Positions 25,057-34,226 are shown, numbered from the stretch's first letter. The stretch is DNA of 64,000 nucleotides from Streptomyces antnestii (GCF_004005495.1 NZ_RZYA01000002.1:124001-188000); one strand, 5' to 3'. The notes: generated from the letters alone by a model not told the origin. Program-made: numbers and translations.

Positions 25057-25599
25057 ATGACCACCCCGCACGACGCAGCCACCGGCACCTACGCCCCGCT
25101 CGACGACGGCCGCCCCGCCGTCCGCTTCACCCGCACCTACGACCACCCGATCGAGCACGTCTGGCGGTACGTCACCGATCCCGGCGAACTCGCCCACTGG
25201 TTCCCCTCCAAGGTCGAGATCGACCTGCGGCCCGACGGCGCGATCCGCTTCTACAGCGACCCGAACACGCCGGAGTCGACGGGCCGGGTCATCGCCGTCG
25301 ACGCCCCACGGCACCTCTCCTTCTCCTGGGGCGGCGACGAACTCCGCTTCGACCTGGAGGCGCTCGGCGAGGGCCGCACCCGCTTCACGCTGACCAACGT
25401 CCTGGAGGCCGCCGACACCGCTGCGCGCAACGCCGCGGGCTGGGAGGTCTGCCTCGACGCCCTGGACGCGGCCGACCGCGGCCGGCCCCTCACCGGCCCG
25501 GACACCGGGGCGTCCGATCGGTGGAAGACGCACTACGAGGCCTATCTCGCGGCAGGTGTCCCCTCGGGCGCCCGGGTCCCGGGCATGGATGAGGCCTGA
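25057..25599 (+). CDS. SRPBCC/AHSA1-domain protein
   Basis: A 180-residue START-like protein. RTYDHPIEHVWRYVTDPGELAHWFPS is the typical start of the AHSA1/SRPBCC fold, followed by VDAPRHLSFSWGGDELRFDL and a helical C-terminus. These proteins bind hydrophobic ligands in a deep cavity, and some resemble Hsp90 co-chaperone Aha1. The gene forms a two-gene operon with the ArsR regulator. The ligand is unknown. Confidence 0.83.
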   Translation: MTTPHDAATGTYAPLDDGRPAVRFTRTYDHPIEHVWRYVTDPGELAHWFPSKVEIDLRPDGAIRFYSDPNTPESTGRVIAVDAPRHLSFSWGGDELRFDLEALGEGRTRFTLTNVLEAADTAARNAAGWEVCLDALDAADRGRPLTGPDTGASDRWKTHYEAYLAAGVPSGARVPGMDEA

Positions 25600-25623
25600 C
25601 GCAGGCCGGCGGTACGCAATGAG

Positions 25624-26253
25624 TCAATCCCCGGGTACGGCGACGCGCGGCGGCCACACCCCAGGCGCCAGCACGCCCGACGCGTAGGCGCGCGCGACCA
25701 GTTCCGTACGGTTCGTGGCGCCCCACCGGTGGGACAGGCGCCGGAGGTGGTAGTTGACGCCGTCCGTGGTCAGGCCCGTCTCCCGGGCCGCCTGCGCGGT
25801 GGTGGCACCGGCGGCGAGCAGCTCCAGGATGCGTGACTCGGCCGGGCCGGCCGTCGCCCGGGGGCCGTCGGGTGCCGTCGCCCGGTGCTCGCCCACGATC
25901 CGCAGCATGACCAGCAGATCCGGCGTCCGCTCGACGGTGTCACTGACCGGATCCACGGTCAGCTCGCCCTCGCGCAGCGCCCCGTCGGGCGTCCGCCAGG
26001 TCACCGAGACCTCGTAGCGGGAGCGGCGCCGCAGCCGCAGCGCCTCGGCGATCCGGTGGAGCTGCGACGCGTCCCCCGGGCGGAACAGGTCCATGATGTT
26101 CCGGCCCTTCAGACGGCCGGGGGTGGTGCCGCACTCGGCGGCCATCGCCGCGTTCGCCAGCATGATCGTCCCGCGCGGTCCGCACACCGCGACCGGCATC
26201 GGGATCCGGTCGAAGAGCAGCATCGCGCGGTTGCGCCACAGCACCCCGTCCAT
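25624..26253 (-). CDS. PAS-LuxR regulator, probable regulator of the CYP102 gene
   Basis: A 209-residue protein. The N-terminal PAS domain (about 10-125) includes MPVAVCGPRGTIMLANAAMA and MDLFRPGDA. The C-terminal LuxR-type HTH includes ESRILELLAAGATTAQAARE and DGVNYHLRRLSHRWGATNRTELV. It resembles small PAS-LuxR regulators such as those controlling polyene clusters. It is transcribed away from the CYP102 gene, and a perfect 7+6+7 inverted repeat lies between them. The start ATG 26253 follows GGGAG; a GTG at 26274 is an alternative. A sensed ligand, perhaps a fatty acid, is speculation. Confidence 0.83.
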   Translation of the reverse strand: MDGVLWRNRAMLLFDRIPMPVAVCGPRGTIMLANAAMAAECGTTPGRLKGRNIMDLFRPGDASQLHRIAEALRLRRRSRYEVSVTWRTPDGALREGELTVDPVSDTVERTPDLLVMLRIVGEHRATAPDGPRATAGPAESRILELLAAGATTAQAARETGLTTDGVNYHLRRLSHRWGATNRTELVARAYASGVLAPGVWPPRVAVPGD

Positions 26254-26313
26254 CAGGTCTCCCGTCCCCACGTCACGTCCGGCCGGCGAGCGCAAGCGAG
26301 GCGCGCCGCAGGT

Positions 26314-26333
26314 CACTACACAATCATGTAGTG
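26314..26333. promoter_or_regulatory. Inverted repeat between PAS-LuxR and CYP102 genes
   Basis: CACTACA and TGTAGTG are perfect arms around the 6-base spacer CAATCA. It is 61 bp upstream of the PAS-LuxR start and 81 bp upstream of the CYP102 start. It is a clear candidate binding site for the adjacent PAS-LuxR protein, controlling one or both promoters. Confidence 0.6.
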
Positions 26334-26413
26334 CGATGGCCCGGCCCGGCGGGGCCACGGCACCAAGCTGGGGAGACAGCGAACTCCGTACCGCGAAAGG
26401 CAGTTGCCCCCCC

Positions 26414-29400
26414 ATGCCCGACTCCGCGCTGCTCCCGCCGGCCCCCACCGACGGCCTTCCGCTCGTCGACATCTCCGCGACGGGTCCAGGACCCGCGCCC
26501 CTCCAGCAGGCCATGGAGCTGTCCCGCCGCCACGGCCCCGCGTTCGTGCGCAGGCTGCACGGCCGTGACGCCCTCTTCGTCAGCGACCTCGACCTCGTCA
26601 CCGAACTCGCCGACGAGACCCGGTTCGCCAAGCACGTGGGGCCCGCCCTGGAGAACGTCCGCGCCTTCGCCGCCGACGGCCTCTTCACGGCCTACAACGA
26701 CGAGCCCAACTGGGCCCGCGCCCACGACATCCTCATGCCCGCCTTCGCCCTGGGCTCCATGCGGACCTACCACCCCGTGATGTACCAGGTGTCCCGCCGC
26801 GTCATCGAGTCCTGGGACCGCGCCGCCCGCTCGGGCACCCCCGTGGACGTACCCGGCGACATGACGCGGATGACCCTCGACACCATCGGACTCGCCGGAT
26901 TCGGCTACGACTTCGGGTCCTTCGAGCGCTCCGATCCGCACCCCTTCGTCGAGTCCATGGTGCGCTGCCTGGAATGGTCGATGAAGCGCATGGCGCGGAC
27001 GCCCGGCGGTGACTACTCGGCCGCCGACGCCGCGTTCCGCGCCGACGCGGACTATCTCGCCCAGGTCGTCGACGACGTCGTCGCGGCGCGCGCCGACGCC
27101 CCCGGCGGCGACGACCTGCTCGGCCTCATGCTCACCGCCCGCCACCCCCAGGACGGCACCGCTCTCGACACGGCGAACATCCGCAACCAGGTCATCACCT
27201 TCCTCATCGCGGGCCACGAGACCACCTCCGGCGCGATGTCCTTCGCCCTGTACTACCTGGCCAAGCACCCGGCCGTCCTCGACCTCGTACGCCGCGAGGC
27301 CGACGCCCTCTTCGGGGACGCGGGCGACCCCGAGCCCACCTTCGACGAGGTCGGCCGGCTCACCTACACGCGGCAGGTCCTGAACGAGGCCCTGCGACTC
27401 TGGCCGACCGCGGCCGCGTTCAGCCGTCACCCCCGCGAGGACACGCTCCTCGGCGGACGCATCCCGCTGCGCGCCGGACAGGCCGTCACCGTCCTCGCGC
27501 CGATGCTGCACCGGCAGCCCGTGTGGGGCGACAACCCGGAACTCTTCGACCCCTCGCGGTTCACGCCCGAGGCGGAGGCCGCGCGCTCGCCGCACGCCTT
27601 CAAGCCGTTCGGCACCGGTGAACGCGCCTGTATCGGGCGGCAGTTCGCGCTCCACGAGGCCACGATGCTGCTCGCCCTCCTCGCACACCGCTACCGGCTC
27701 GTCGACCACGCCGACTACCAGCTGAACGTCAAGGAGACCCTGACCCTCAAGCCCGAGGGATTCACCCTCACCCTCGTCCCGCGCACCGCCGCGGACCGGA
27801 ACCACCCCCCGCTGCCCGGCCATGTGCCCGCCACCCGGGAGCGGGCCACCGCCCCCGACACGCTGCCCACCCGGGTACGGCCCGGCACTGGCGTCCTGTT
27901 CCTGCACGGCAGCAACTACGGGACCTGCCGCGGCCTCGCCGAGCAGCTCGCCGACGACGCCGCCGCGCTCGGCTGCGACACGTCCGTCGCACCGCTCGAC
28001 ACCCAGGCCGGAGCCCTGCCCACCGACCGTCCCGTCGTCGTGGTCGCCGCCTCCTACAACGGCCGCCCCACCGACGACGCCGCCGAGTTCGCCGCCTGGC
28101 TCGACGGTGCACAGGAAGGCGCCGCGCACGACGTCACGTACGCGGTGCTCGGCGTCGGCGACCGCAACTGGGCCGCCACCTACCAGCACGTCCCGACCCG
28201 CATCGACGAACGGCTCGACGCCCTCGGCGGCAGCCGCCTGTGCGAGCGCGCCGCCGCCGACGCCTCCGGCGACCTCAACGCGACCGTCCGCACCTTCACG
28301 ACCCGCCTGCGCGCCGCGCTCCTCACCCAGTACGGGGACCCCGACGCCGCTCCGGCCGGCGCGGCGGACGCCTCGGACGCCTCGGACGACGAAGACGCGT
28401 ACGAGATCCGGGAGATCGCCGGCGGGCCCCTCGACGCGGCGGCCGCCCGGCACGGGCTCGTCCCGTTCACCGTCACCGAGGCCCGCTCCCTCACGGCGCC
28501 CGACCACCCCCGCATCAAGCGCTTCGTGCGTCTCGCGCTGCCCGACGGCGTCACCTACCGGACGGGCGACCACCTGACCGTCCTGCCCGCGCAGGACCCG
28601 GCGCTCGTCGCACGGGCGGCGGAGGCGTTCGGAGTCGACCCCGACGCCGTCCTCGACATCAGGGCACGGCGTCCGCGTCGCGACGGACTCGCCGTCGACC
28701 GGCCGCTGACGGTCCGTGAACTCCTCACGCAGCACGTCGAGTTGGGGCACGTTCCCACCCGCGAGCAGGTCGCCCTGCTCGCCGACGCGAACCCCTGCCC
28801 GCCCGAGCAGGCCGCGCTGCGAGCCCTCGCCGACGACCCGCGCACCCTCGTGGAACTGGTCGAGGACCACCCGGCGCTGCGCGGCGCCCTGACCTGGCCG
28901 CAGCTCCTGGACCTGCTGCCGCCCCTGCGGCCCCGCCACTACTCGATCTCGTCGAGCGCCGCGGGCAGCCCCGCGCACGCCGACCTCATGGTGTCCGTCC
29001 TCGACACCCCGGCCCGCTCCGGCCGCGGCCGTTTCCGCGGCACCGGCTCGGCACACCTCGCGGGCCTGCGACCCAGGGACACGGTGCTCGCACGCGTCCA
29101 GCCGTGCCGCGAGGTCTTCCGCGTCCCGCACGACACAAAGACCCCGGTCGTGATGATCGCCGCGGGGACGGGCCTCGCGCCGTTCCGTGGCGTCGTCGCC
29201 GACCGCACGGCTCTGCTCGCCGCGGGCACCCCGCTCGCCCCCGCCTTGTGCTACTTCGGCTGCGACCACCCCGAGCGCGACTTCCTGCACGCCGAGGAGC
29301 TGCGGGCCGCCGAGACCGCCGGCGCGGTCTCCCTGCGCCCCGTCTTCAGCGAGGCGCCCGACGCGGGCCACGCCTTCGTCCAGCACCGGGTGGCCGCCGA

Positions 29401-29605
29401 AGCCGACGAGCTGTGGGCCCTGCTCGCGGCCGGGGCGCGCGTGTACGTCTGCGGTGACGGGGCCCGGATGGCACCCGGCGTACGCGACGCGTTCCGCGCC
29501 CTGTTCCGTGACCGGACGCCAGGTGCGGGCGACGAGGAGGCGGAGGCCTGGCTGGCCGGCCTGGTCGCTGACGGGCGGTACGTGGAGGACGTCTACGCGG
29601 GCTGA
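26414..29605 (+). CDS. Self-sufficient cytochrome P450 (CYP102, P450 BM3 type)
   Basis: A 1063-residue fusion enzyme, close to the 1048 of P450 BM3. The heme domain (1-460) has I-helix AGHETTSG (266-273), ExxR at 325-328, the BM3-like substrate segment DGLFTAYNDEPNW, and heme ligand C406 in FGTGERACIGRQ. The FMN/flavodoxin domain (about 491-640) has LHGSNYGTCRGLAEQLAD. The FAD/NADPH reductase domain (about 690-1063) has RHYSISSS, AAGTGLAPFRG and YVCGDGARMAPGV. Family members hydroxylate medium to long fatty acids at sub-terminal carbons. The start ATG 26414 has only a distant AAAGG site. It is divergent from a PAS-LuxR gene with an operator-like repeat between. Confidence 0.95.
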   Translation: MPDSALLPPAPTDGLPLVDISATGPGPAPLQQAMELSRRHGPAFVRRLHGRDALFVSDLDLVTELADETRFAKHVGPALENVRAFAADGLFTAYNDEPNWARAHDILMPAFALGSMRTYHPVMYQVSRRVIESWDRAARSGTPVDVPGDMTRMTLDTIGLAGFGYDFGSFERSDPHPFVESMVRCLEWSMKRMARTPGGDYSAADAAFRADADYLAQVVDDVVAARADAPGGDDLLGLMLTARHPQDGTALDTANIRNQVITFLIAGHETTSGAMSFALYYLAKHPAVLDLVRREADALFGDAGDPEPTFDEVGRLTYTRQVLNEALRLWPTAAAFSRHPREDTLLGGRIPLRAGQAVTVLAPMLHRQPVWGDNPELFDPSRFTPEAEAARSPHAFKPFGTGERACIGRQFALHEATMLLALLAHRYRLVDHADYQLNVKETLTLKPEGFTLTLVPRTAADRNHPPLPGHVPATRERATAPDTLPTRVRPGTGVLFLHGSNYGTCRGLAEQLADDAAALGCDTSVAPLDTQAGALPTDRPVVVVAASYNGRPTDDAAEFAAWLDGAQEGAAHDVTYAVLGVGDRNWAATYQHVPTRIDERLDALGGSRLCERAAADASGDLNATVRTFTTRLRAALLTQYGDPDAAPAGAADASDASDDEDAYEIREIAGGPLDAAAARHGLVPFTVTEARSLTAPDHPRIKRFVRLALPDGVTYRTGDHLTVLPAQDPALVARAAEAFGVDPDAVLDIRARRPRRDGLAVDRPLTVRELLTQHVELGHVPTREQVALLADANPCPPEQAALRALADDPRTLVELVEDHPALRGALTWPQLLDLLPPLRPRHYSISSSAAGSPAHADLMVSVLDTPARSGRGRFRGTGSAHLAGLRPRDTVLARVQPCREVFRVPHDTKTPVVMIAAGTGLAPFRGVVADRTALLAAGTPLAPALCYFGCDHPERDFLHAEELRAAETAGAVSLRPVFSEAPDAGHAFVQHRVAAEADELWALLAAGARVYVCGDGARMAPGVRDAFRALFRDRTPGAGDEEAEAWLAGLVADGRYVEDVYAG

Positions 29606-29619
29606 CCGCTGTGGTGACA

Positions 29620-29657
29620 GGGCCGCGCGCCGCCGGACGTTCCGCGGCGCGCGGCCC
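29620..29657. terminator. Hairpin between convergent CYP102 and FAD oxidoreductase genes
   Basis: A perfect 14-bp stem, GGGCCGCGCGCCGC and its complement, surrounds a 10-base loop, 15 bp after the CYP102 stop and 22 bp from the stop of the convergent gene. It probably serves both directions. Confidence 0.75.
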
Positions 29658-29678
29658 CTCTTCTCACGAGGGTGCTTC

Positions 29679-30863
29679 TCAGGCCGTCGCGGCCAGCGAC
29701 TCGTCGAACGTGGCGGCGGCGAGGCCGAAGGAGAGCGTCATGCCGATGCCCGAGGTGACCGAGATCGCCCGGACGCCGGGCGCCATGTCACGGACCAGGA
29801 GCGGGCCGCGGGCACTGCTCGCGTAGACGCCCTGCCAGCGTTCCGTCACGTGCAGCTCGCCGGCGCCGAGGACGTCGGCCGTCGCGGCGAGGAGCAGCCG
29901 CGACGTCGGTTCGTCCACGAAGGGGGTCTCGGTCCGGCCGTAGAAGTGGGAGTCGCCGACGAGGACCGTGCCGTCGGGCAGGCGGGTGAACATGACGTTC
30001 GCCACGACGTCGAGCAACTCGGGGCTGTGGCCGGTCACTTCCTCGCGCAGACGGGTCGCCGCGGGCGTGGCCGTGAAGGCGTCGTAGCGCAGCATGGACG
30101 TCGCGGTGAGGATCGCCGCGTCGGTGCGGAAGGCGTCCGGCGCCGTGACGCGGGCCATCGTCAGCCGACAGCGCTCGATGCCGTGTTCGTCCGCCGCCGT
30201 GGGGTACAGGCGGTCCAGGTCGTGGCCCACGCAGACGAGGATCCGGTCGCCGTGGACCGGGCCCCGGCTGGTGTGGACGGTGCCTTCCTCGACGCCGGTC
30301 ACGTTCGTGCCCCACACCACGGTGACGCCAGGTTGTATGGACAGCCACGCGGCCAGGTCCGGGGCGGCCTCGCGCGGGTTGACGCGGAGATCATCGGGGA
30401 GGAACGCGCCGCCCACGATGTCGCCGCCGTCGGCGTCCCGGCCGAGTGTGCCAGCGACCTCCTCGCGGGTCCGCAGCTGGACCGTGTCGGCCCCGCGCTC
30501 CTCACGCAGCTCCTCGAGGACCGCCAGCTCGGTGGCCGACCTGGCCACCACGAGGGCGCCGGCCTCCCGGGCCCACAGTCCCGAGCTCTTCGCGGCCTCG
30601 AGCCATCCCGCCCGCGAACGGTAGGCGAGTTCCAGCAGGTCGTCGCGCTGTGCCGTGATGCAGCAGTGGCCGAAGTTGCGGACCGAGGCCCCCACGGGCT
30701 GCCAGTCACGCTCGACGACCGTCACGGTCAGGCCGCGCCGGGCGGCCTCGAAGGCGTGGGCGAGGCCGACGATCCCGGCACCGACGATCACCAGGTCGCT
30801 GCGGCCGCCGGGCAGGACGGCGGCGGGCGAGGGAGCGGAGGAAGGTGCTGTAGAGAAGCTCAT
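29679..30863 (-). CDS. FAD-dependent (DAO-type) oxidoreductase of a phosphonate module
   Basis: A 394-residue flavoprotein. The N-terminal Rossmann motif is DLVIVGAGIVGLAHAFEAARRG, then VERDWQPVGASVRNFGHCC, and near the C-terminus a second FAD contact in SVTSGIGMTLSFGLA. It matches the DAO-fold family (TIGR03364-like) that travels with phosphonatase genes; characterised relatives oxidise 2-aminoethylphosphonate or its N-methyl form to phosphonoacetaldehyde. The start ATG 30863 is 38 bp from an operator shared in sequence with the divergent GntR gene. Together with the PhnX-like gene it suggests aminophosphonate use. Confidence 0.8.
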   Translation of the reverse strand: MSFSTAPSSAPSPAAVLPGGRSDLVIVGAGIVGLAHAFEAARRGLTVTVVERDWQPVGASVRNFGHCCITAQRDDLLELAYRSRAGWLEAAKSSGLWAREAGALVVARSATELAVLEELREERGADTVQLRTREEVAGTLGRDADGGDIVGGAFLPDDLRVNPREAAPDLAAWLSIQPGVTVVWGTNVTGVEEGTVHTSRGPVHGDRILVCVGHDLDRLYPTAADEHGIERCRLTMARVTAPDAFRTDAAILTATSMLRYDAFTATPAATRLREEVTGHSPELLDVVANVMFTRLPDGTVLVGDSHFYGRTETPFVDEPTSRLLLAATADVLGAGELHVTERWQGVYASSARGPLLVRDMAPGVRAISVTSGIGMTLSFGLAAATFDESLAATA

Positions 30864-30900
30864 GGTGTGCAGCGTGCGAGGCGCCGAGCGCCAGGGCAAG

Positions 30901-30916
30901 ACTTGTGTGTACAAGT
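30901..30916. promoter_or_regulatory. GntR operator 1 (upstream of FAD gene)
   Basis: ACTTGT-GTGT-ACAAGT is a perfect inverted repeat with a 4-base spacer, 38 bp upstream of the FAD gene start. A second copy of the core (CTTGT-N4-ACAAG) overlaps the GntR start codon. Two matching sites flanking one GntR gene make a strong operator candidate. Confidence 0.65.
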
Positions 30917-31048
30917 TTCCCGTCTGTTTACCTTCCGTGCCCCTGAACGGCCCCGAACAGCCCCCGACGACCCCGAACGACCCCGGATGGTCACCCGCAC
31001 GTCGCCTCGCCGGGCTTGAGAAAAGGGCGCCTGAGCTGCGATAGTCGT

Positions 31049-31062
31049 CTTGTGAAGACAAG
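31049..31062. promoter_or_regulatory. GntR operator 2 overlapping the GntR start codon
   Basis: CTTGT-GAAG-ACAAG covers the GTG start at 31052-31054. The transcript appears leaderless (a GATAGT -10-like element lies just upstream), so a protein bound here would block transcription initiation directly. It shares the CTTGT-N4-ACAAG core with the site at 30901. Confidence 0.6.
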
Positions 31063-31825
31063 TAAGGGTGCGCCGCTCCACGAGCAGCTCGGCGCCGAGT
31101 TCCTTCGACGCATCGAGTCCGGTGAGTGGCCGGAGGGTGAGCCGGTACCGAGCGAGGCCCAGCTCTGCGAGGAGTTCGGGACCTCCCGCGGTCCGGTCAG
31201 GCAGGCCCTGTCGATCCTGCGGTCGGAGGGGCATCTCGTGGGCGGGCGCGGCAAGCCGCCCGTCGCCCGCAGGGCCGCCCCGTCGCAGCCCTTCGAGTCC
31301 CTGATGTCGTTCACCCAGTGGGCCAGGTCCATCGGCCGTGAACCGGGGCAGCTCACTGTCGAGGTGGCCCGCCGCCGGGCCTCGCCCGAGGCCGCCGCCC
31401 GGCTCGGCCTCGACGAGGGCGAACCGGTGGTCGACCTGATCCGGCTGCGCCATCTGGACGGCGTGCCGGTCATGGTCGAGCGCTCCACCTTCGTGCTCCA
31501 CGTCGGCCGCCACCTCTTCGACATCGACCCGGACGCGGGCTCGATATACGAGGCCCTGTGCGCCCGCGACGTCGACCTGCACCACGCCCGCCACACCATC
31601 GACGCCATCGCCGCCGACCCCCAGGACTCCGCGCTCCTCGGCGTCGAACCCGGCGAACCGCTGCTGCGCGTAAGGCGGTTGGCGTTCTCGCGGGACAACG
31701 TGCCGCTGGAGTACGCCGACGACCGCTATCTGCCCACGCTCGCCAACTTCACCATCGAGAACACCGCCGAGGGACGCACCGTCGTCGGCCGGTACCGCAC
31801 GGACATGGAGCACCACAGTGATTGA
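31052..31825 (+). CDS. GntR/HutC family regulator (UTRA domain)
   Basis: A 257-residue protein. The winged-helix N-terminus (about 5-72) includes PLHEQLGAEFLRRIESGEWP and EFGTSRGPVRQALSILRSEG. The C-terminal UTRA ligand-binding domain has EPVVDLIRLRHLDGVPVMVERS. The start is GTG 31052 without a ribosome-binding site, apparently leaderless, and it lies inside an operator repeat, indicating autorepression. It overlaps the PhnX-like gene by 8 bp and is divergent from the FAD oxidoreductase. A phosphonate metabolite is the likely inducer, by analogy with PhnF/PhnR-type regulators. Confidence 0.85.
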   Translation: MKTSKGAPLHEQLGAEFLRRIESGEWPEGEPVPSEAQLCEEFGTSRGPVRQALSILRSEGHLVGGRGKPPVARRAAPSQPFESLMSFTQWARSIGREPGQLTVEVARRRASPEAAARLGLDEGEPVVDLIRLRHLDGVPVMVERSTFVLHVGRHLFDIDPDAGSIYEALCARDVDLHHARHTIDAIAADPQDSALLGVEPGEPLLRVRRLAFSRDNVPLEYADDRYLPTLANFTIENTAEGRTVVGRYRTDMEHHSD

Positions 31826-32507
31826 ACTCGCCGTCTTCGACATGGCCGGCACCACCATCGACGAACACGGCGCCGTGTACGAGGCGCTGCGCCACGCCGT
31901 CGAGTCGACCGGGGCGACCGTCGACCCGCACGACCTGCAGACCTGGATGGGCACGGACAAGCGCGAGGCCATCGACGCCCTGGTGCGCCTCGGCGGCGGC
32001 ACCCCCGACGCCGACCTCGTCGAGCGCCAGTACGGCGAGTTCCGCGCGTTCCTGAAGAAGCGCTACGAGGAGGTCCCGCCCGAGCCGATCGCCGAGGCGG
32101 ACAAGGCCCTCGCCGTGCTGCGCGCCCGGGGCATCAAGGTCGCCCTCACCACCGGCTTCAGCGACGACGTCGCCCTGCCGCTGCTCGCCTCGCTCGGCTG
32201 GTCCACGGGCGAGGGCGGGAACCTCGACGCGGTCGTCACCTCCGACGAGGTGGTGCGCGGCCGCCCCGCCCCGTACATGATCCACCGGGCCATGGAGAAG
32301 GCCGGCGTCGTGGACGTCCGCAAGGTGCTCGTCGCCGGTGACACCGCGGTCGACCTCCAGGCGGGACACCACGCGGGCGCGGGGGTCGTGGTGGGCGTCC
32401 TCACGGGCCAGCTCCCGCGCACGGCGCTCGAAGGGGAGCCGCACACCTACGTGCTGGACAGCGTCGCCCAGGTGCCGGACCTCGCGGAGACCGCGACCGC
32501 CGAGTAG
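31818..32507 (+). CDS. PhnX-like HAD hydrolase (phosphonatase-like)
   Basis: A 229-residue haloacid dehalogenase-fold protein. Motif I is FDMAGTTIDEHG, with the nucleophile Asp followed by A-G-T-T as in phosphonoacetaldehyde hydrolase, motif II is near LTTGFSDD, and motif IV is VLVAGDTAVDLQAGHHAG. Phosphonatases split phosphonoacetaldehyde to acetaldehyde and phosphate; this shorter group (TIGR03351-like) lacks the known Schiff-base lysine context that I can identify, so activity may differ. The GTG start overlaps the GntR gene by 8 bp behind GGAG. A strong terminator follows. Confidence 0.82.
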   Translation: MIELAVFDMAGTTIDEHGAVYEALRHAVESTGATVDPHDLQTWMGTDKREAIDALVRLGGGTPDADLVERQYGEFRAFLKKRYEEVPPEPIAEADKALAVLRARGIKVALTTGFSDDVALPLLASLGWSTGEGGNLDAVVTSDEVVRGRPAPYMIHRAMEKAGVVDVRKVLVAGDTAVDLQAGHHAGAGVVVGVLTGQLPRTALEGEPHTYVLDSVAQVPDLAETATAE

Positions 32508-32538
32508 GCGGGGGTATCTGCTGAGAGGCTGAGAGGCT

Positions 32539-32580
32539 GAGAGGCGGTGTGTGGGGCCGAGACCCCACGCACCGCCTCTC
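32539..32580. terminator. Long bidirectional hairpin between PhnX-like and pgm genes
   Basis: An 18-bp stem with one G-T wobble surrounds a 6-base loop (CCGAGA). It lies 31 bp after the PhnX-like stop and 17 bp from the pgm stop on the other strand. Just before it, TGAGAGGC is repeated three times. It likely ends both convergent transcripts. Confidence 0.8.
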
Positions 32581-32597
32581 ACTTGATCACGTGATCC

Positions 32598-34226
32598 TCA
32601 GTCCTCCGCCAGCGCCGCGTCCACGATCGACTGTGCCTCGGTCTGCACCCGGGCGAGATGGTCGGGGCCGCGGAACGACTCGGCGTAGATCTTGTACACG
32701 TCCTCCGTGCCGCTCGGCCGTGCCGCGAACCAGGCGTTCTCCGCCGTGACCTTCACACCGCCGATCGCCGCGCCGTTGCCCGGCGCGTGGCTCAGCCGCC
32801 CCGTGATGAATTCGCCCGCGAGGGTCTCCGCGGTGATCGCGTCCCCGCCGAGCTGCGCAAGGCGCGCCTTCTGCGCCTTGGTCGCCTTCGCGTCCACGCG
32901 CGCGTACGACGACGAGCCGTGCTCCGCGGCGAGTTCGGCGTAGTACACCGACGGGGTCTTCCCGGTCACCGCCGTGATCTCGGCCGCGAGCAGGGCGAGC
33001 AGGATGCCGTCCTTGTCGGTCGTCCACACGCCGCCGTCCTTGCGGACGAAGCTCGCCCCCGCGCTCTCCTCGCCGCCGAACGCGACCGATCCGTCGACGA
33101 GTCCCGGCACGAACCACTTGAACCCGACGGGGACTTCGAGCAGCTCGCGGCCGAGCGAGGCGACGACACGGTCGATGACGGCGCTCGACACCAGCGTCTT
33201 GCCGATCGCGGCGTCGGACCGCCAGCCGGTGCGGTGCGTGCACAGGTAGTGGATCGCGACGGCGAGATAGTGGTTCGGGTTCATGAGCCCGGCGTCCGGT
33301 GTGACGATGCCGTGCCGGTCGGCGTCCGCGTCGTTCCCGGTGAGCAGGTCGAAGTCGTGCCGCTTCGCGAGCACGGACGCCATCGCGGGCGCCGACGAGG
33401 GATCCATCCGGATCTTGCCGTCCCAGTCGAGCGTCATGAACCGCCAGGTCGGATCGACCTCCGGATTGACCACGGTCAGATCGAGCCCGTACACCTCGGC
33501 GATCCGCGCCCAGTAGTGCACACTCGCCCCGCCGAGCGGGTCGGCACCGATGCGCAGGCCCGACTCCCTGATGGCGTCGGTGTCGATGACACTGCTCAGC
33601 TCCTCCACGTACCGCTCGAGGAAGTCGTACGTCTCCGGAGCCACGTCCTTCGTGGTGCGCACCCCCCGGTTCCCGTCCGCGAGCAGTTCGTTGGCACGGC
33701 GGGCGATCCAGGAGGTCGCCGTGGAGTCGGCGGGGCCGCCGTGCGGCGGGTTGTACTTGAAGCCGCCGTCGCGAGGCGGGTTGTGGCTCGGCGTGATGAC
33801 GATGCCGTCCGCCTGGCCCTGCCCGTCGGACACGGTGCTGTTCCAGCGCAGGATGGCGTGGCTGAGCGCCGGGGTCGGAACGTAGCTGTCGTGGACGTCG
33901 GCGAGAACACGTACACCGTTCGCCGTGAGGACGCCGAGTGCCGTGTCGAGCGCGGGGCGCGAGAGGGCGTGGGTGTCGGGCCCGATGAACAGCGGGCCCG
34001 TGATGCCCTCCGCCGTGCGGTACTCGACGATGGCCTGCGTGATGGCCGCGATGTGCCGCTCGTTGAACGCGCCGTCCAGGCTGGAGCCCCGGTGCCCGCT
34101 CGTACCGAACACGACGCGTTGCTCGGGGCGGTCCATATCGGGGACCTTGGTGAAGTACGCGTCGACGAGTGCGTCGACGTCGACGAGATCCTCCGGCCGG
34201 GCCTGGGTTCCTGCGCGCTCAGTCAT
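32598..34226 (-). CDS. pgm: Phosphoglucomutase (alpha-D-glucose phosphate-specific)
   Basis: A 542-residue alpha-D-phosphohexomutase. The phosphoserine loop is [11 protein letters not shown], the Mg2+ loop is DADADRHG, the sugar-binding loop is GGEESAG, and the phosphate-binding loop near the C-terminus is [12 protein letters not shown]. The [12 protein letters not shown] opening is typical of Pgm. It interconverts glucose 1- and 6-phosphate, linking glycogen/trehalose metabolism and sugar-nucleotide supply to glycolysis. It stands alone, bounded by a terminator at each end. Confidence 0.95.
   Translation of the reverse strand: MTERAGTQARPEDLVDVDALVDAYFTKVPDMDRPEQRVVFGTSGHRGSSLDGAFNERHIAAITQAIVEYRTAEGITGPLFIGPDTHALSRPALDTALGVLTANGVRVLADVHDSYVPTPALSHAILRWNSTVSDGQGQADGIVITPSHNPPRDGGFKYNPPHGGPADSTATSWIARRANELLADGNRGVRTTKDVAPETYDFLERYVEELSSVIDTDAIRESGLRIGADPLGGASVHYWARIAEVYGLDLTVVNPEVDPTWRFMTLDWDGKIRMDPSSAPAMASVLAKRHDFDLLTGNDADADRHGIVTPDAGLMNPNHYLAVAIHYLCTHRTGWRSDAAIGKTLVSSAVIDRVVASLGRELLEVPVGFKWFVPGLVDGSVAFGGEESAGASFVRKDGGVWTTDKDGILLALLAAEITAVTGKTPSVYYAELAAEHGSSSYARVDAKATKAQKARLAQLGGDAITAETLAGEFITGRLSHAPGNGAAIGGVKVTAENAWFAARPSGTEDVYKIYAESFRGPDHLARVQTEAQSIVDAALAED

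Noticed and set aside
26324-29386. 1020-codon frame opposite the CYP102 gene
   Set aside because: It is a shadow of the GC-rich third positions of CYP102; no recognisable domain and composition is Gly/Val/Glu/Arg biased.
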